Origin: Aphrophora alni
Lineage: Eukaryota > Arthropoda > Insecta > Hemiptera > Aphrophoridae
Length of the DNA stretch: 64,000 nucleotides
Assembly (NCBI GenBank): GCA_963513935.1
Contig: OY740773.1
Span: forward strand, 102,595,291-102,659,290
Direction: 5' to 3'
This document shows positions 1 through 11,960 of this stretch, in pieces. Each line of letters begins with the position of its first letter. The first letter of the stretch is position 1. Under the pieces are notes generated by a model. That model worked only from the letters and a program-made list of their open reading frames with translations. It was not told the origin of the DNA and did no database searches. Both the position numbers and the translations under genes were made by a program.

Positions 1-108
1 TAAATACTTTTATTCTCTGTGTTTAAACTAAGAGGTAATTTTGGAAAGTATTCAACCAATTTGGAATTTTTTTTACCTTTGAAAACTTTAACAAACTTTT
101 TACCTTTG

Positions 109-344
109 GTTTACTGCAAAAAGTGACCAAGTGCACTTTTCTCTAAAAATAAGCTTGTAATGTAATATTGCAATATTGCTTATTGTGGTGTTAGGAATTG
201 TCTGCTAAAACTGCCTAAGTAAATAATATTATAACTATTATAATAGATTACTTGATGATTAGAATTTTAATACTCAAATGAAAAATAAAAACTTTGTTTT
301 CTCAGAATTAACAATTTCCTAGTTGGCCACTTTTTGCAGTAAAC
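109..344. repeat. Possible short inverted-repeat element (MITE-like)
   Basis: The 22-bp arms at 109-130 and 323-344 are inverted copies of each other with one mismatch; the shared motif is TTTACTGCAAAAAGTG. The span of 236 bp is typical for a MITE. No clear target-site duplication was found outside the arms, so the superfamily is unknown and the borders are only those of the arms. Confidence 0.45.
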
Positions 345-904
345 TGACAAAATGTTCTTCATTATGAATCTAGACTATATATCATGATAGCAAATAGGGA
401 TGAAATGAAAATGTTTGTTTACTAATATTATAAAAAGAAAAAGTTTTTATATTTGTAAGTTGTTAAATTTGTAAATTAATAAATCAATTTGGAAAATTGT
501 TTTGTTATTAAAAAGGTAATTTCTTCTTGAAGGACATACCCTATACATTTTTATATTACAACCACATCATCAGTATCATTTACATTTTGTAATTATCAGT
601 TGATCAAATTATTCTCCTAATTTCCTCCCACTTTCACGAAAAATATATATTTTCGTCGTCATAACTAATCTTAATATCACTTTCACAGACTTATTGGGTT
701 TAATTCTAATTGAACAATTTGGAAAATTAAAATTAATTTATAACAAACATTAAACCTGCAATAAAAGTTATAACAAAATGATTTAATGTTAATAACTAAT
801 AAAATACTGACAAGGTTATGCATTAACAATTCAAGCAAAATAATAATAGCTTACTGAGATCTACAATAAGGTTATAAGTTATTCAGGTTCAATATGTGTC
901 AATT

Positions 905-1310
905 TGTCTTTCTGCGATAATGTTAATATTTATTTCTGTAAACATTTAATAACTTACTCTTTTCCAAATTTATATTCAAGCTGTGCTTCCCTAATTTCTT
1001 TGCCCATTTGGCTAGTTTTCTATCTAGGTGTTCCTCAGTTTCCTTCCAAGCCATGCCATTATCTGGATATACTAATATATTCAGTCCTCTGTTTTTCTTT
1101 GGCCTTGTACTTTTGTGATAACTTCATCCATTTTATGTTAAAGAGAAAAGGTGATACAACACTTCCTCGTCTTACTTGCCTTTTTCTGATGACAGGTGAG
1201 CATATCTCTCTACAGTTCATTCTGTCATTCCTCTTCTAAAACCTATTCACATATTTTCTCTCTACACCTTGTCACAAGCTTTCTTTATATCAATAAAGGT
1301 CATCACAGTT
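905..1310 (-). pseudogene. Decayed LINE reverse-transcriptase fragment
   Basis: Read on the - strand with several frame changes, the sequence resembles the middle of a non-LTR reverse transcriptase. A block like FIDIKKACDKV (family pattern FxDxxKAFDxV) lies near 1270-1310. It is followed by a block resembling RQVRRGSVVSPFLFNI (family pattern RQGCxLSPLLFN) near 1150-1190. Stop codons and frameshifts are frequent, so it cannot be expressed. The clade is not resolved. It probably lies in an intron of the + strand TBC gene. Confidence 0.5.
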
Positions 1311-1385
1311 ACTATATTCCCCCCCCTTTTAATAATCTTCCAAACAATCGATCATATAAATAATTTTTGAAATTGTTGTTGACAG

Positions 1386-1622
1386 ATCTGGTGCCTTGTA
1401 AGTGGAGTTGAAGCTATTAAAGTTGAACAAGGGAGAGATCTGTTTCAAAGAATGTTGGATGGACCTCACAATCAAGAAATAGTAGATAGTATCAATACAG
1501 ATCTGCCTCGTACTTTTCCTGATAATATATTCTTCAGTAACGTTCAGGAAGAGAGGCCGTTACAACTCTATAGGATATTACTTGCATATGCTCATCACAA
1601 TAGGAAAGTAGGATACTGCCAA
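1386..1622 (+). CDS. GRTP1: GRTP1-like TBC-domain Rab GAP, first visible exon (N-terminal half of the TBC domain)
   Basis: This 79-codon exon is preceded by an acceptor (GACAG) and followed by a consensus donor GTAAGT at 1623; both borders are phase 0. It encodes the start of a TBC domain, beginning IWCLVSG. It carries the arginine-finger motif TDLPRTFPDN (IxxDxxRT type, Arg at residue 42) and ends in VGYCQ, the glutamine finger (YCQG type) whose final Gly lies in the next exon. TBC proteins stimulate GTP hydrolysis by Rab GTPases on membranes, and both catalytic fingers are present. The protein resembles growth-hormone-regulated TBC protein 1 across its whole visible length. Earlier exons, encoding roughly the first 80-100 residues by analogy with the family, were not found and probably lie left of the window. 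Confidence 0.9.
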
Positions 1623-1849
1623 GTAAGTATAATCAGCTATAGTTTAATCAATTTAAATATTTAATTCTAAATCTTTAGCATACAAAGATATTTTAAGAAT
1701 ATCTATAAATTGTTTTAAATCTTTAATATCTTGACATTTTAGGGTACTTCTTCTGTAGCAAAAACATAAAGTATGATTTTTTGAAAATTTGATCCAACTA
1801 TGAAGGATATGCAGAAAGTAAATTCAGACGGGGTATTAAGGAAACACTA

Positions 1850-2585
1850 TAATATATTTCCAAACCGTTTTTATTTCTATTTGATGTGTACACCTTACAC
1901 TACTTTTTGATATAGTTTCCAACATTGTTGAGGCACTTTTTTAATGAGGCATCAGGTGTTGTATCCCTTCATTGTAGATGGATGCCACCTGCAATGTAAA
2001 CCACATTTAAATGACTTATTTGATTTTGTTGTTTTGTATGTAACCACCAGTCAGTAAGAAAGGATTTCAGATGTTAGAACATACGAAAATCAGTTTAGGG
2101 AGAGGATTGAGTTATTCCCATTTGATATCTGTGAAGAGATATTCTGTGTATTGTCATGAATCAAGGCATAGCTCTTTCTGGATTGGACAACATAATTTCT
2201 TAACCATTATACAATAGACACCTGGCTTGATTGTCGAATCTCATTGGAAGAAGTGCACAAACAAAAGTCTCAAAACACGGTGTACATGGTCTTCTGAATA
2301 TAAAGACGTCTGATGTATAGTGAATTTCACTGTGTAGTGCTGAAATATTTCTCATCTCAATGGACTGTCGCTTTGTTTTAATTTCCAATACTGCATTTTT
2401 CTTACACAATTTTGCGAACACATAAACATGAAGTTTGTGGAAATGCAAGGAAAGTGATGTAATTGTAAATAGACTGTTTAATATGATCTTTTTTTTTCCA
2501 ACTGTACCCACCAAATCTTCATTCAGCAAAGATGGTCGCCCGCTCCCTTCATCATCATGTACTTTTTTTGCACCCTTCATTTAAG
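1850..2585 (-). pseudogene. Decayed mariner transposase
   Basis: The - strand frame 2200-2580 begins with a stretch typical of the N-terminal linker region of mariner transposases: VHDDEGSGRPSLLNEDLV, followed by FTITSLSLHFHKLH. Further along the - strand, at about 1860-2010, out-of-frame pieces resemble the C-terminal end of the same family (a tryptophan-rich segment, then EGIQ-like and KCLNNVGNYIKK-like stretches). The catalytic DDD core between them is missing or unreadable. This is an inactive copy in the intron; its terminal inverted repeats were not located. Confidence 0.65.
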
Positions 2586-3304
2586 AGTCATATCGATCTG
2601 TACTATTGAATCATAGATTGTAATTTTTTTATGTCAAAGTGTGATCATCGTCAATTATTATACAACAATAGGAGATAGAGAGTATATTTGTAAATGTGTA
2701 ATATAAGGATTTTTGTGTGTACTAAACTTGAAGAATAAAGAATAGAAGGCAATTTTTTTTATCTTTAAGTTTCAGTATAATATCCACACTTTAAAAATCA
2801 AACGGTCATTAAAAATTTATTTTATTTTCAAGAACTTTTGCCCAATAATTAAGTGTTGAGAGTTGCTCCTTAGGAAAGTTTTCGCCTTACTGAATCAATC
2901 AAATTTGTCGAAGGTTTAGATTTAATAACTTATATTCTTCAAACAATTATTTTTAATGAAGAAATATTTTGTTAAGTCAACAAATTTGAGGGTGATAAAA
3001 TAATGGCTTGTCAGAAAAGTTAGCCAGATTACACTATCTGTCACAAATGTTGCTATCCAATTATGTTAGCTGTGTTATGTAATGCTTCTGTATATTATTA
3101 TCATTTATAATATCCTTGCATTCATAATTATTTTAAGTATTTGTTATAAAATATATTTGACATTTCTTTCTGTCAATTATTTTCCCTCAATCTATCAAAT
3201 ACTTTCATTTTATTATTATTATTATTATATCTTTATTGTCATTAAATTATGTAAAACATACAATAGATATTGTCAGTAATGTTGATAAACAAAGGTGAAA
3301 CTAA

Positions 3305-4010
3305 ATTAGTCTTACAAAGCTACTACATTTAATTTAGCATCTATCACAATGTTTCCACTAAGCAATTCATTTACATTATACATCGGAAGTTCCAATAGAA
3401 AATAATAAAATTTAATTTTAAATAACTTTACGGGAATGTTTTTAAATTCCACAGGTAATTTATTAAAAAGAACTAAACCTAAAATATTAAAAAAATATTG
3501 TGTCACACTTTATCTACTATACGGAACCTCTATAATATGACTATTTTTAGTTTTTTATTTATTAACACGTGACCTGTATTTAATATTAGATTGATTTAGT
3601 AAGTTCAGCAAGTAAAATAATAAAATTACAGTATATATCAGCAAATTCAAATATATAAAAATTTACCAGAGATATTATTTTAAAGAAATATATAGGTTAA
3701 TTACTTTTTTTTAAAGTTTTAATATAATGCCAATATTATTACTATTCCCTCTTTTATATAGTGGATATCTGAACACACTTTGAAAGAAAGCAAAACATGT
3801 TTTCCTAATTTAATTATCTGGTAGTTGATGCCCTAGATTTCTAATCAAGAACATAGTCCTTGCCAGTTTCTTTACTATATCTGTGATATGATACTCCTAT
3901 GAAAGACTGGAATCTATGTTGATGCCCATGAGCTTAACTTTATCTTTAGGATTACATTTTGTAGAGAAAGTAGATAATTTTGTTTTTTGTTAATTTGAAA
4001 AAATATTTTG
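3305..4010 (-). pseudogene. Decayed LINE, 3' end of the reverse-transcriptase ORF
   Basis: Read on the - strand, about 3800-3960 resembles the thumb region that follows the RT core (KLLGINIDSSL-like, then a KLARTMFLIRNL-like helix). The frame at 3312-3506 resembles the extreme C terminus of Jockey/CR1-like LINE polyproteins, with LFNKLPVEFKN and then MYNVNELL (family pattern LFNxLPxxIK..FYSVxEFL). Frames are broken. Only the 3' part remains, as expected for a 5'-truncated insertion that later decayed. Confidence 0.55.
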
Positions 4011-4204
4011 TTTTGTATTAAACCATAACTTTGCTTTAATTTAATACAACTTTGCTTGAGTGAACAGTTGACCACCACGTTAGAAAGATGTGGCTATATT
4101 ATCTCAACTTTATTTTATATTATTTTCGACTTGTACTGCAGTACCAAACATTTTATGTTTATTTATTTTTGTGAAATGTGTATCAGTGTGTTGTGTAAAT
4201 GTGT

Positions 4205-4255
4205 TGTTTCATCTGATGATGGTATATGTTATACCGAAACAGCTGTTATGAAATA
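4205..4255 (+). ncRNA. Hammerhead ribozyme motif (type I topology, palindromic stem III)
   Basis: The catalytic core is complete: CTGATGA at 4213-4219 and GAAA at 4236-4239. Stem II is GGTAT/ATACC (4221-4225 with 4231-4235), closed by a 5-nt loop. Stem III is the loopless palindrome ACAGCTGT (4239-4246). Stem I pairs TTTCAT (4207-4212) with ATGAAA (4248-4253), extended by one wobble and one A-U pair. The predicted cleavage is after T4247. One U (4220) is inserted between CTGATGA and stem II. Such motifs are known in Penelope-like retroelements. Activity is not shown by sequence alone. Confidence 0.75.
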
Positions 4256-4441
4256 TTAATAAATACTAAACACAAGATTGCTAAGACGTAAGTAATTTAG
4301 TAATAAAATCAATATTTATTTATAACTTTTTAAATGTTTATCCATTTTTGATCCATTTCTGCATCATTTCCTACTAAATTATTTAAATCATAATAATTGT
4401 TTAGTCGTAATATGTATGAATTGTCATATACTGACAATTCT

Positions 4442-4514
4442 ATATAGTATAGTATATGGTTTGGGGATTGTCATATACTATACTATATGAAAGAAGTAAT
4501 CCCCAAACCACAAA
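4442..4514. repeat. Interleaved pair of inverted repeats (A-B-A'-B')
   Basis: A TATAGTATAGTATATG arm is followed by GGTTTGGGGAT. Then come the inverted copy of the first arm and, after a short spacer, the inverted copy of the second (ATCCCCAAACC). The order A-B-A'-B' cannot form one simple hairpin. It suggests either a pseudoknot-like fold or an insertion into a larger palindrome. Confidence 0.6.
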
Positions 4515-4950
4515 TAAAACACTAACATCCCCAGAGGGATATAAACCAATACTAAGGTACATACTGTGCATACATTGTGAAACCAATACATGCACAATAT
4601 GCCTATGCATATACGCTTAAGTGACCATCTTAGAGCTACATTAATACTTACAAAGGTGTTTAACTAACAGTAGAAAACAAAGGACGAAATACTTTAACTA
4701 ATTTTTAGATGTAGACTACCAATATACAACAATTTATTAAAAAAACACTAGTTTTATTCAATATATTTTCATTGCTTTTTTATCTTAACATACCTTTGTT
4801 TTTTCAGAGTCTTCTTAAGAACTATGAAATTAGAAAATACTGGCTATGTCTGATAATTTATTAAAGTGATTTGGATTTAATTAAAGTAGTTTCAGTGTAA
4901 AGAGTATGTACTAGAAGATTTCGTGATAATACAAGGAATACAAATATTAT

Positions 4951-4962
<12 letters not shown>

Positions 4963-4985
<23 letters not shown>
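4963..4985. repeat. (TA)n microsatellite
   Basis: A short run of alternating T and A directly follows an ACAT-rich stretch. Confidence 0.8.
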
Positions 4986-5848
4986 GGCCTACTTTTTTAT
5001 TTTTCAGAGAAGGGCAGATTGAAATGTTTCATCAACATAGAACACATCTCAATAGTTAAGAAGAGATTTAAAATTTATATACACCAAAACATTATAGCAT
5101 GTTCACTGCGTTTATATTTTTTTCTTATTTATTTAAAAAAGAGAATGGTGTACAAAAAATCTAATTCTTGCACAACTCTATACAATTTATCATTTCTTCA
5201 ATTTTCTTCATTTTAAAAATCGCATTTTTTCCCTTCAAAACTTCTTTTTTCACATCTTAAGAGCACTACATTATATTCCAATAATTGTATTATGGATACA
5301 ATTTTTAATTATTATTTTCTTTTATACAATAGATCTTTCTATTAGGTATCCATTATATATATATATATAATTAATTGTTACTGTAAAAAATCAGTCCTAA
5401 GATTTATTACTATCAATCTGTACAGTCAAAATTATTTTAAAGTTCTGGTTTTTTATCAAGAAATTATGTATTTATTGTCATTTACTGATTCGAATTGATA
5501 AAAGCTAGAATGGGATTAGGTTATATTTTATTAAAATTAAAATGTTTGTTTAATTTCAGAGATAAAATAGACTTTCATAAATATAAAATTGATTTCTTAA
5601 CAAGACAAAATTATAATAAATAAATAAAATGTTTAAAAGAATAAAATAAAACTAAATTACTTTTATCAGGACTCATTGGTACGCAAAAGTCAAACTAAAA
5701 TAAATAAATAAATAATATGTTTAATGGAATAAAATAAAATATAAAACGATCAATTACTTTTACCAGTACTCATCGTTAAGCTAGTCAGTCAGGTTCAAAA
5801 AATTGATTCATGGGAATCCCCTCTGCTGTATTAGTCGAAGAAGAAGAA

Positions 5849-5851
<3 letters not shown>

Positions 5852-5881
<30 letters not shown>
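5852..5881. repeat. (TA)n microsatellite
   Basis: An uninterrupted run of 15 TA units. Confidence 0.9.
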
Positions 5882-5884
<3 letters not shown>

Positions 5885-6531
5885 GTTGACAATTAGTAAA
5901 ATCTCAAATTTTAAATAGACTTAGAATTGTAGAATTTACTGGTCATCGAATTTTTACAGTAACATTATACCATTATAATAAACATCCATATAATAAGGCA
6001 ATTTTAGAAAGGTCTTTTAACATAAAAAGTTATTTTGTATATTATGTTACAATGAGTAAGTATTTTTATTTATACAATAGAAAATTGTAAGCTGTCCTGA
6101 TTATTGAATAATATTTCAACATGTTAATTACTAAAATATGTGGTTGAATTGTGATTCAGCATATTTATCATTACTGATATTAGGTTTCTTTACTAATCTT
6201 AATTGCTACAGTGATACCAACACAATCACAAGTTATCATTTGTGTATTAATAATTTATTAATAGTGTCTATAAGATTTCAGAAGCAATTTTATTAACTCT
6301 GGTTTTTTTGGGTAGGAGCACTCTCCTTCTGGCATGGGTTAAAAATTAAAAAAAAACTATTATATTTATTTGATGTGATTTTAGATGAGGAAAAAAAATA
6401 GTTTTAGTAAAAAAGTTACATAATGTTAAAATTAGCATTTTTATATCAAAATTTTACTTTTGATATGCTTCCCATTGGTGTACTTCATCCAACTACTTTT
6501 GGCCGAGTTTGTATTATGATTTATATAATTA

Positions 6532-6891
6532 GGTTAGAGCTTAATAGGGTACATAGCCTATTAGTTTAGATTTTGTATAGATAAGAGACAGGCTTACCTT
6601 GGAAAGTGGTTCTTGGTACTACCTAGTATTATACAAATAGGTAAACACGCAATAAACCACTAAAGTTCTGAATTATTTCGTAAACACTGTTCACTTTTTC
6701 AATCAGTAGAGAGTATAAAAACCTGTCTCCTTTTTATACCCTATACTGATTGAGAAAGTGAACAGTGTTTACGAAATATTTCAGAACTTTAGTGTTTTAT
6801 AGTGTGTTTTTCTATTTGTGTACTACTAGATAATACAAAAGACCACTTTCCAAGGTAAGCCTGTCTCCTATCCGTACAAAATCTAAACAAA
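6532..6891. mobile_element. Foldback MITE, copy 1
   Basis: The two halves of this 360-bp unit are imperfect inverted copies. The left arm reads inward through GGCTTACCTTGGAAAGTGGT and AAACACTGTTCAC. The right arm carries the reverse complements of both motifs in mirrored order. An 11-bp direct repeat, TTATAATTA-like (ttatataatta), borders it at 6521-6531 and 6892-6902 and looks like a target-site duplication. The outermost part of the left arm (GGTTAGAGCTTAATAGGG) has no partner at the right end. No coding capacity is seen. Confidence 0.75.
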
Positions 6892-8574
6892 TTATATAAT
6901 TAAGAATACAATTTGAAATCAGTACTGTTCGTAAAATTATCAGGTTACTGAAATTATCTTTAGTATTATATTCTCTTATTTCTTCAATACCGAATCGCTG
7001 TTATCATGTCGTTTTATGTTTACAAACAACACTTGGAAAATACACAACAACGAGACTAGAATGAATACAGATATACTGTAGTGTAACCACCTATTATATA
7101 ACAGCTAAAATCATTACGAATATTTAAGAAACATTCCTGAACATTATCAAATAAGTCATAGCCTTTTATATACTAAGATGGTAAGCGTATCTTAGAGCTG
7201 AAATCAAAGATATGCACTGACATTCATGTATAAGTGATTATAGATCATGTGAAGGACTGCCTCCCGGAATATACCCAAACATGGGACTCAAAAGGTTAAT
7301 GACAAATATCACTTAAATGAATGCATATCATAAGAAGTTTTATCTTTTAGTTTTCTAGTCTTTTGTGCATTTTATTGTTCTAGTGTTTTTCTTGATTTTA
7401 ATATGTGCTCCATTTGTGCTCTATGCATGGCGAAACGATAATTGATTACTTCTTACATTCTTGACAGCATGTTTGAAGAAACAGCTGCTGTAGCTAATAT
7501 GATTCTGTTCCGCGAGTACACTATATTCTTCTCACATACCTTCACACACACTCACAAAAAAAAGAGGTAATGTCTGGAGTTTAAAGTGTTGATACAATCA
7601 GAGCTCATCTTTCACTCCACCTGTTTGGAAATTGAATGCCTAAAGTAGTGCAGGTACAAATATTGGAAGAAGATGGAACACCATTTTGCTGAATAAATCA
7701 AATGATAATTACCCTTTGTTTGCTTCAATATTGCTCAATTTAAAAAAGTTTTGATGTTGTCATTTAAAGGTGAACAACCTGGCTGTCATCATTGACTTCA
7801 AATTGTAAAGTCAAAAAGTAAAACATATCACAGTAAATATCATAGTTGATTTTCTTATTTTTTTTAAGGGAAAAACCTTTCGATCATCATGCCTTATAAA
7901 GAAAAGAAGATAAAATAAGGACCCCCCCCCAACCCTCGAATACACTATTAACATCAGGGATGGAATAGAACAAGAGAAAAGATGTGAGGGATCTAACCAG
8001 AGAATACACGAAAAGATATAGAACCAGTTAGACTCTCTTGGGATTACCACGCTCTTACTCGCTATAGTGAGCTCATGATGGTGATTTTAAATAAAAATAA
8101 CTGCCCAACAATAGGTAGTACATTAAACCATACTAAACAGTAACTTTTGGAGAGTCACACTGTTGTGGAATAATTTCATGTGGCAGTTCTGATCCCTTAA
8201 CTTTGAGATTATTAAGCAAGCCATTCAATAAACATGACTTATTTTATGTAATCTTCATTCTTATTTAATATGAAGACTACAATCTCAAATATTTCAAAAC
8301 TGTCATTTGGTTTAATTTACAAAAGTTGTATCTTATAGGCATCAAAACCATTTCTCTACCATTGTGTAAACATATATTTAGGAATTTCCAGTTGTAAAGC
8401 TCGGATTCTTCCCAGATTCTCTTCTAATATGAACAGCCTTTCTAGCGATGTCTACTTTTAATCACAAGTTTCAGCCTTTAGTTTTACTTCCATCTGAAGG
8501 CTTATTAACACAATATTCATTGATTCTTCAGGGGTTGACTTGAATCCTGAGATAACCTAGCTGGATTTAAACGT

Positions 8575-8760
8575 TTCTTTATGTAGTCTTGGATTAGTAC
8601 TTTCTCTTTCCTATCAGGTTTCTCTTGACCAATACTTGTTCTCTTCTGACACTGATGCAGTTAAAGTATTCAAAGGCTAGTGGTCTCTATTTTATGCGCT
8701 TCTTTTCTTTTTAAAATCTATGATGATCGAGATGTTTTCACGTTTAGAAAAACAACCGAT
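8575..8760. repeat. Dispersed unclassified repeat, copy 1
   Basis: The landmarks CTTTCCTATCAGGT, a TTTTATG(C)GCT block and a final TTTTCAC..TTTAgAAAAACAAC block recur in the same order at 10160-10345 and 43470-43655. The 3' tail alone recurs near 48757-48800. The copies are diverged, non-coding and roughly 190 bp long. A SINE or a terminal fragment of a larger retroelement is possible. Confidence 0.55.
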
Positions 8761-9116
8761 TTAGTTTTAATGAACCAAATTAAACACTGTTCTTTTCGCT
8801 GGGTGTCACTTTGATACTGCTGACCTCCAATCCAAGTATGATTCTCATTCATTGTCATGCAGGAGTGCCAACCGCTAACGTTATTAATAAAATTGCTTTT
8901 ACAATCCCAGAACTCTTTTATAAACACTCTGTATTGTCAAATGCAGTTTTTATTAATTTCATCTCTCTATTTTATAATTATTTGTCACAATATAATAATT
9001 TAATAGCACTTTCTCATGCACTTGATGTTTCCTTTTTGATCGCTTATGTAATGTTGGCTAAATAATTTTGTATTAGGTTATTAAAATTAAATTGTGTTTT
9101 TTTTTTCCATTTTAAG

Positions 9117-9277
9117 GGTTTGAATTACATTGCTGGCTTGTTATTATTAGTAACAAAAAATGAAGAAATGGTATTTTGGTTATTGAAAGTTTTGGTTGAA
9201 CGACTGTTGCCAGATTATTATAGTCGTACTATGGACGGAGTTATCACTGACATAGATGTAATCGCAGAACTTATCAG
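9117..9277 (+). CDS. GRTP1: GRTP1-like exon (central TBC domain)
   Basis: This 161-nt exon lies between acceptor TTTAAG and donor GTAATT. It enters in phase 0 and leaves in phase 2 (ends AG). It begins GLNYIAG, which completes the glutamine finger (YCQ-G) started in the preceding exon. It continues with NNEE-type and FWLL-type helices (NEEMVFWLLKVLVERLLPDYYS), as in GRTP1 and related TBC GAPs. The strict frame continuity across a 7.5-kb intron supports a functional gene. Confidence 0.92.
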
Positions 9278-10159
9278 GTAATTTTAATTGCTGTACTTAC
9301 TTTAACTTGATTTATTGTAAATAATTTATTTCTTTCTTTCCAAATAATGAAATTAATGACATATACAGGATGTAAATAAATCATGAAAATGGCTTGTTTG
9401 AATATAACAGAGAAACAATAATTAGGATACATCCTACGAGGAAAACCTGGAAATGTCAGGAAATATCACTTTTCTAGAAAAGCCACGGAAAAGACAGGTA
9501 ATTTTGCTTGAAAGCAACAAAAACAGTATAGTTAGGAAACAATAATTTGAAAAACGAAGATTAATACAATTATTTACAACGATTCCTGAACCGGTGTTGT
9601 AAACTCGCCACACATCAGAAGAAGGATAGAAAGTTTATTGAGGGGTTATGAGTGGAACTGATGCTGTTCCAAGAATTGATCAGTAGTAGGCAATAAAAAC
9701 AGCTACTCTTTTTTCTAGGATTAGAGATTAATTTGTTGTACATTTATTTACAACAGTGAGTAGATAAAAAGTGTTTAAATATAATTTTAATTTAAACAAC
9801 TGGTTTTGAAACTTATAATGATAATTGTTTCTGAATTATTTGCAACAACTCTTGGTTAGTAAATAGTTAGTAATGCAATATTAACTATTTAGTTTATACT
9901 TAATATATATATTTTAAGGGATATTTTCATGTGTATCATTTCTCCCCCAAAAATTGGTTTTCACAATAAAATAATTTGCTTTATTAACTAAAATACAGTG
10001 AACATGGTTGGTGTGTGTTTCGTAGATTAATCAGGGGAAAAATAAATTAGTCATGGAATTTTATAAGGTCATGTCACCAGTCATTCTGTATCTGTTAATG
10101 GTTGTATGATAGTATGTATTTTTTTAATGCACTATTCAATTAATGAGACTAAAACTGGC

Positions 10160-10345
10160 CTCGGCTTAAGATCTCTCTTTTTCATCTTTCCTATCAGGTC
10201 TCTTTTCATTAACTCTTGTTTTCATCTGACCCTGATGTTACTATAGTATTCAGGAGATAGAAGTTTTTATTTTATGCTCTTTTAAAAATTTTTTTTAAGG
10301 CAATGGTGACCTAGAGTTGTTCGCCTATAAACAACTAGAAAATAA
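10160..10345. repeat. Dispersed unclassified repeat, copy 2
   Basis: It shares with the copies near 8.6 and 43.5 kb the blocks CTTTCCTATCAGGTCTCTTTT, a TATTCAGGAGATAG-like block, TTTTATGCTCTTTT, and a final ATAAACAACTAGAAAA. The order and spacing are kept while the sequence has diverged. Confidence 0.55.
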
Positions 10346-11639
10346 AAACAATGGTTATGAAATTGTTTTCCATTTCTTAGAAAAAAATGTTATTAAATTT
10401 ATTGTCATTAAATATTTAATGAATCATTAAACTTAATTTCTTTTGAAGAAATATTAAACTATTTTTATTATGAAGGAATAATGTTGACGCTATAATAAGA
10501 ATGGTAAGAGTTAAGATAAACTGAACATTTAATGTTAAGAATGAGTGAATGAGATGAACAAATTTTGGACTGTTGACAAACCTATGAGATAATCTTGTTG
10601 AAATTGTGATTTCTAAGTTAATGTACGAGTTATATATTGAATTTTAGATATAAATGTTAAGCATAAAATAATAGGTTTTTGTTGTATTTATATTCTGTAA
10701 AATTATTTCTCATATTATTTGAAGAAATAAGTCTGATAAGCTATTAAAGGACAAACAACAATATATTTCCAAATCATTTTTATTGGTATTAAAAATATAT
10801 GCCAATTGTTTTCAAAATTCCAATATTTATGCCAAAAAGCAGTGATGTTTAAAAAAATTATATTTACACTTATCAAATACGAAATAAGAAGAAATATACT
10901 AATTTTTATTAAATAACAATAAAAAATTAATCTTTTAATTGGTCTTTGGACCAAATAATATTGTTCTTCATGAATTTTAGTTTATGGATCACAGTTTTCT
11001 TTTTCTTATTTCAGTCATAACATGGTAAATTTTCATCATAGAACAACAAATAAAGGGAATTTAATTTTCTAAAATATATAATTTTAGATACGATGTATGG
11101 TTCTTGAGTTATTAACAACTAAAGCGTGTTAAATCGTGTATGCAACATGTTAGATGGACCATATTATTCATGTTCATTCTGTTCAAGTTTAGGTCATTCA
11201 AGTTCTTAAACCTAAAATGTTCCTATAATTAGACCATTTTTTATGTTCTTGACCATTTTATATAAAAATAATCTCTTATGTGATTAATACATCTCCCTTT
11301 AAATAACACACATCTTGTTCCGTATTAAGTCGTATCAATTCAAAGTTCAATATTTCACCGATGTAATGGCAGATGAACAGATAACATTTCTCAATCGCAA
11401 CCAGGATTATCAATGCATTATTGACATCAAAATCGGCAATTATCAGACGATTTTTATTATACTTTGAAAACGATGAGTGGAAAAATGTCAAACATTACAA
11501 GTAGAATTGATTTCAAAATGGAACACTCAAATTTACAACACTTTCACAGATTTGTCGATTTTAAACAGAAAATTAATTGACTGTGATTGAGTAGTCTATT
11601 ACTGAATGAACAAAAATATATACGCTTATAATACAAAAT

Positions 11640-11960
11640 GTATGAACTAAAAACAAAATGTTAATAAAATAATACAAAGGATAAATACAATTAAAAACAC
11701 TATTTGAAAAAATCTGTGATTTTCTTTTGTTTTTTGTGCTCAATTGTTTTCTTGAATGCATTTGTTTTCTCGCACCATTTTTAATGAATTTTATCAACTT
11801 CAGTCAACTCTTTTTGCTGTTCAATGTAAGATGCTAACTGTAGCACTAGTCTTTCCTCTGCATGACTTATTTTTTTCACCTTCTTGTTCTTCATCATCAA
11901 TTTCTTCTTCCTCTTGTCTTTCATTAATAACAGTCTGAACGATTTCTTTATCAGTTAAAA
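11640..11960 (-). pseudogene. Decayed Tigger/pogo-type transposase C terminus
   Basis: On the - strand, with frame changes, the sequence gives an acidic stretch (ERQEEEEIDDEEQEG). A helix ending in EQQKELTE-like residues follows, and then a lysine-rich tail ending KKITDFFK. This arrangement is typical of the C-terminal end of Tigger/pogo transposases (family pattern ..Y.EQQ.....KQ..ITDFF). The DDE core is absent, and no terminal repeats were found. Confidence 0.45.

Larger units (their letters stand above)
1..1385. other. AT-rich non-coding sequence left of the first visible GRTP1 exon
   Basis: No exon of the TBC gene could be recognised here. The stretch contains a possible small inverted-repeat element (109-344) and a decayed LINE fragment on the - strand (about 905-1310). 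The rest is unremarkable AT-rich DNA. The 3' border is a splice acceptor (pyrimidine-rich tract ending in ACAG at 1382-1385), so at least its right part is intron. Confidence 0.6.
1623..9116 (+). other. GRTP1-like intron (7.5 kb) filled with transposon remnants
   Basis: The intron starts GTAAGT at 1623 and ends with a T-rich tract and AAG at 9114-9116. It holds a decayed mariner (1850-2585, -), a LINE 3' end (3305-4010, -), a hammerhead motif (4205-4255, +), interleaved inverted repeats (4442-4514), TA microsatellites (4963-4985, 5852-5881), a foldback MITE (6532-6891) and one copy of a dispersed repeat (8575-8760). Open frames at 4923, 7811, 8718 and 8811 show no recognisable protein and are taken as chance. 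Confidence 0.8.

Noticed and set aside
904..1239. 111-codon + strand frame
   Set aside because: It is the shadow of a decayed LINE RT on the other strand.
8701..8760. TGATGATC box in the dispersed repeat, considered as a hammerhead or C/D-box snoRNA
   Set aside because: There is no GAAA box after a paired stem, no D box in place, and the other copies do not conserve the box.
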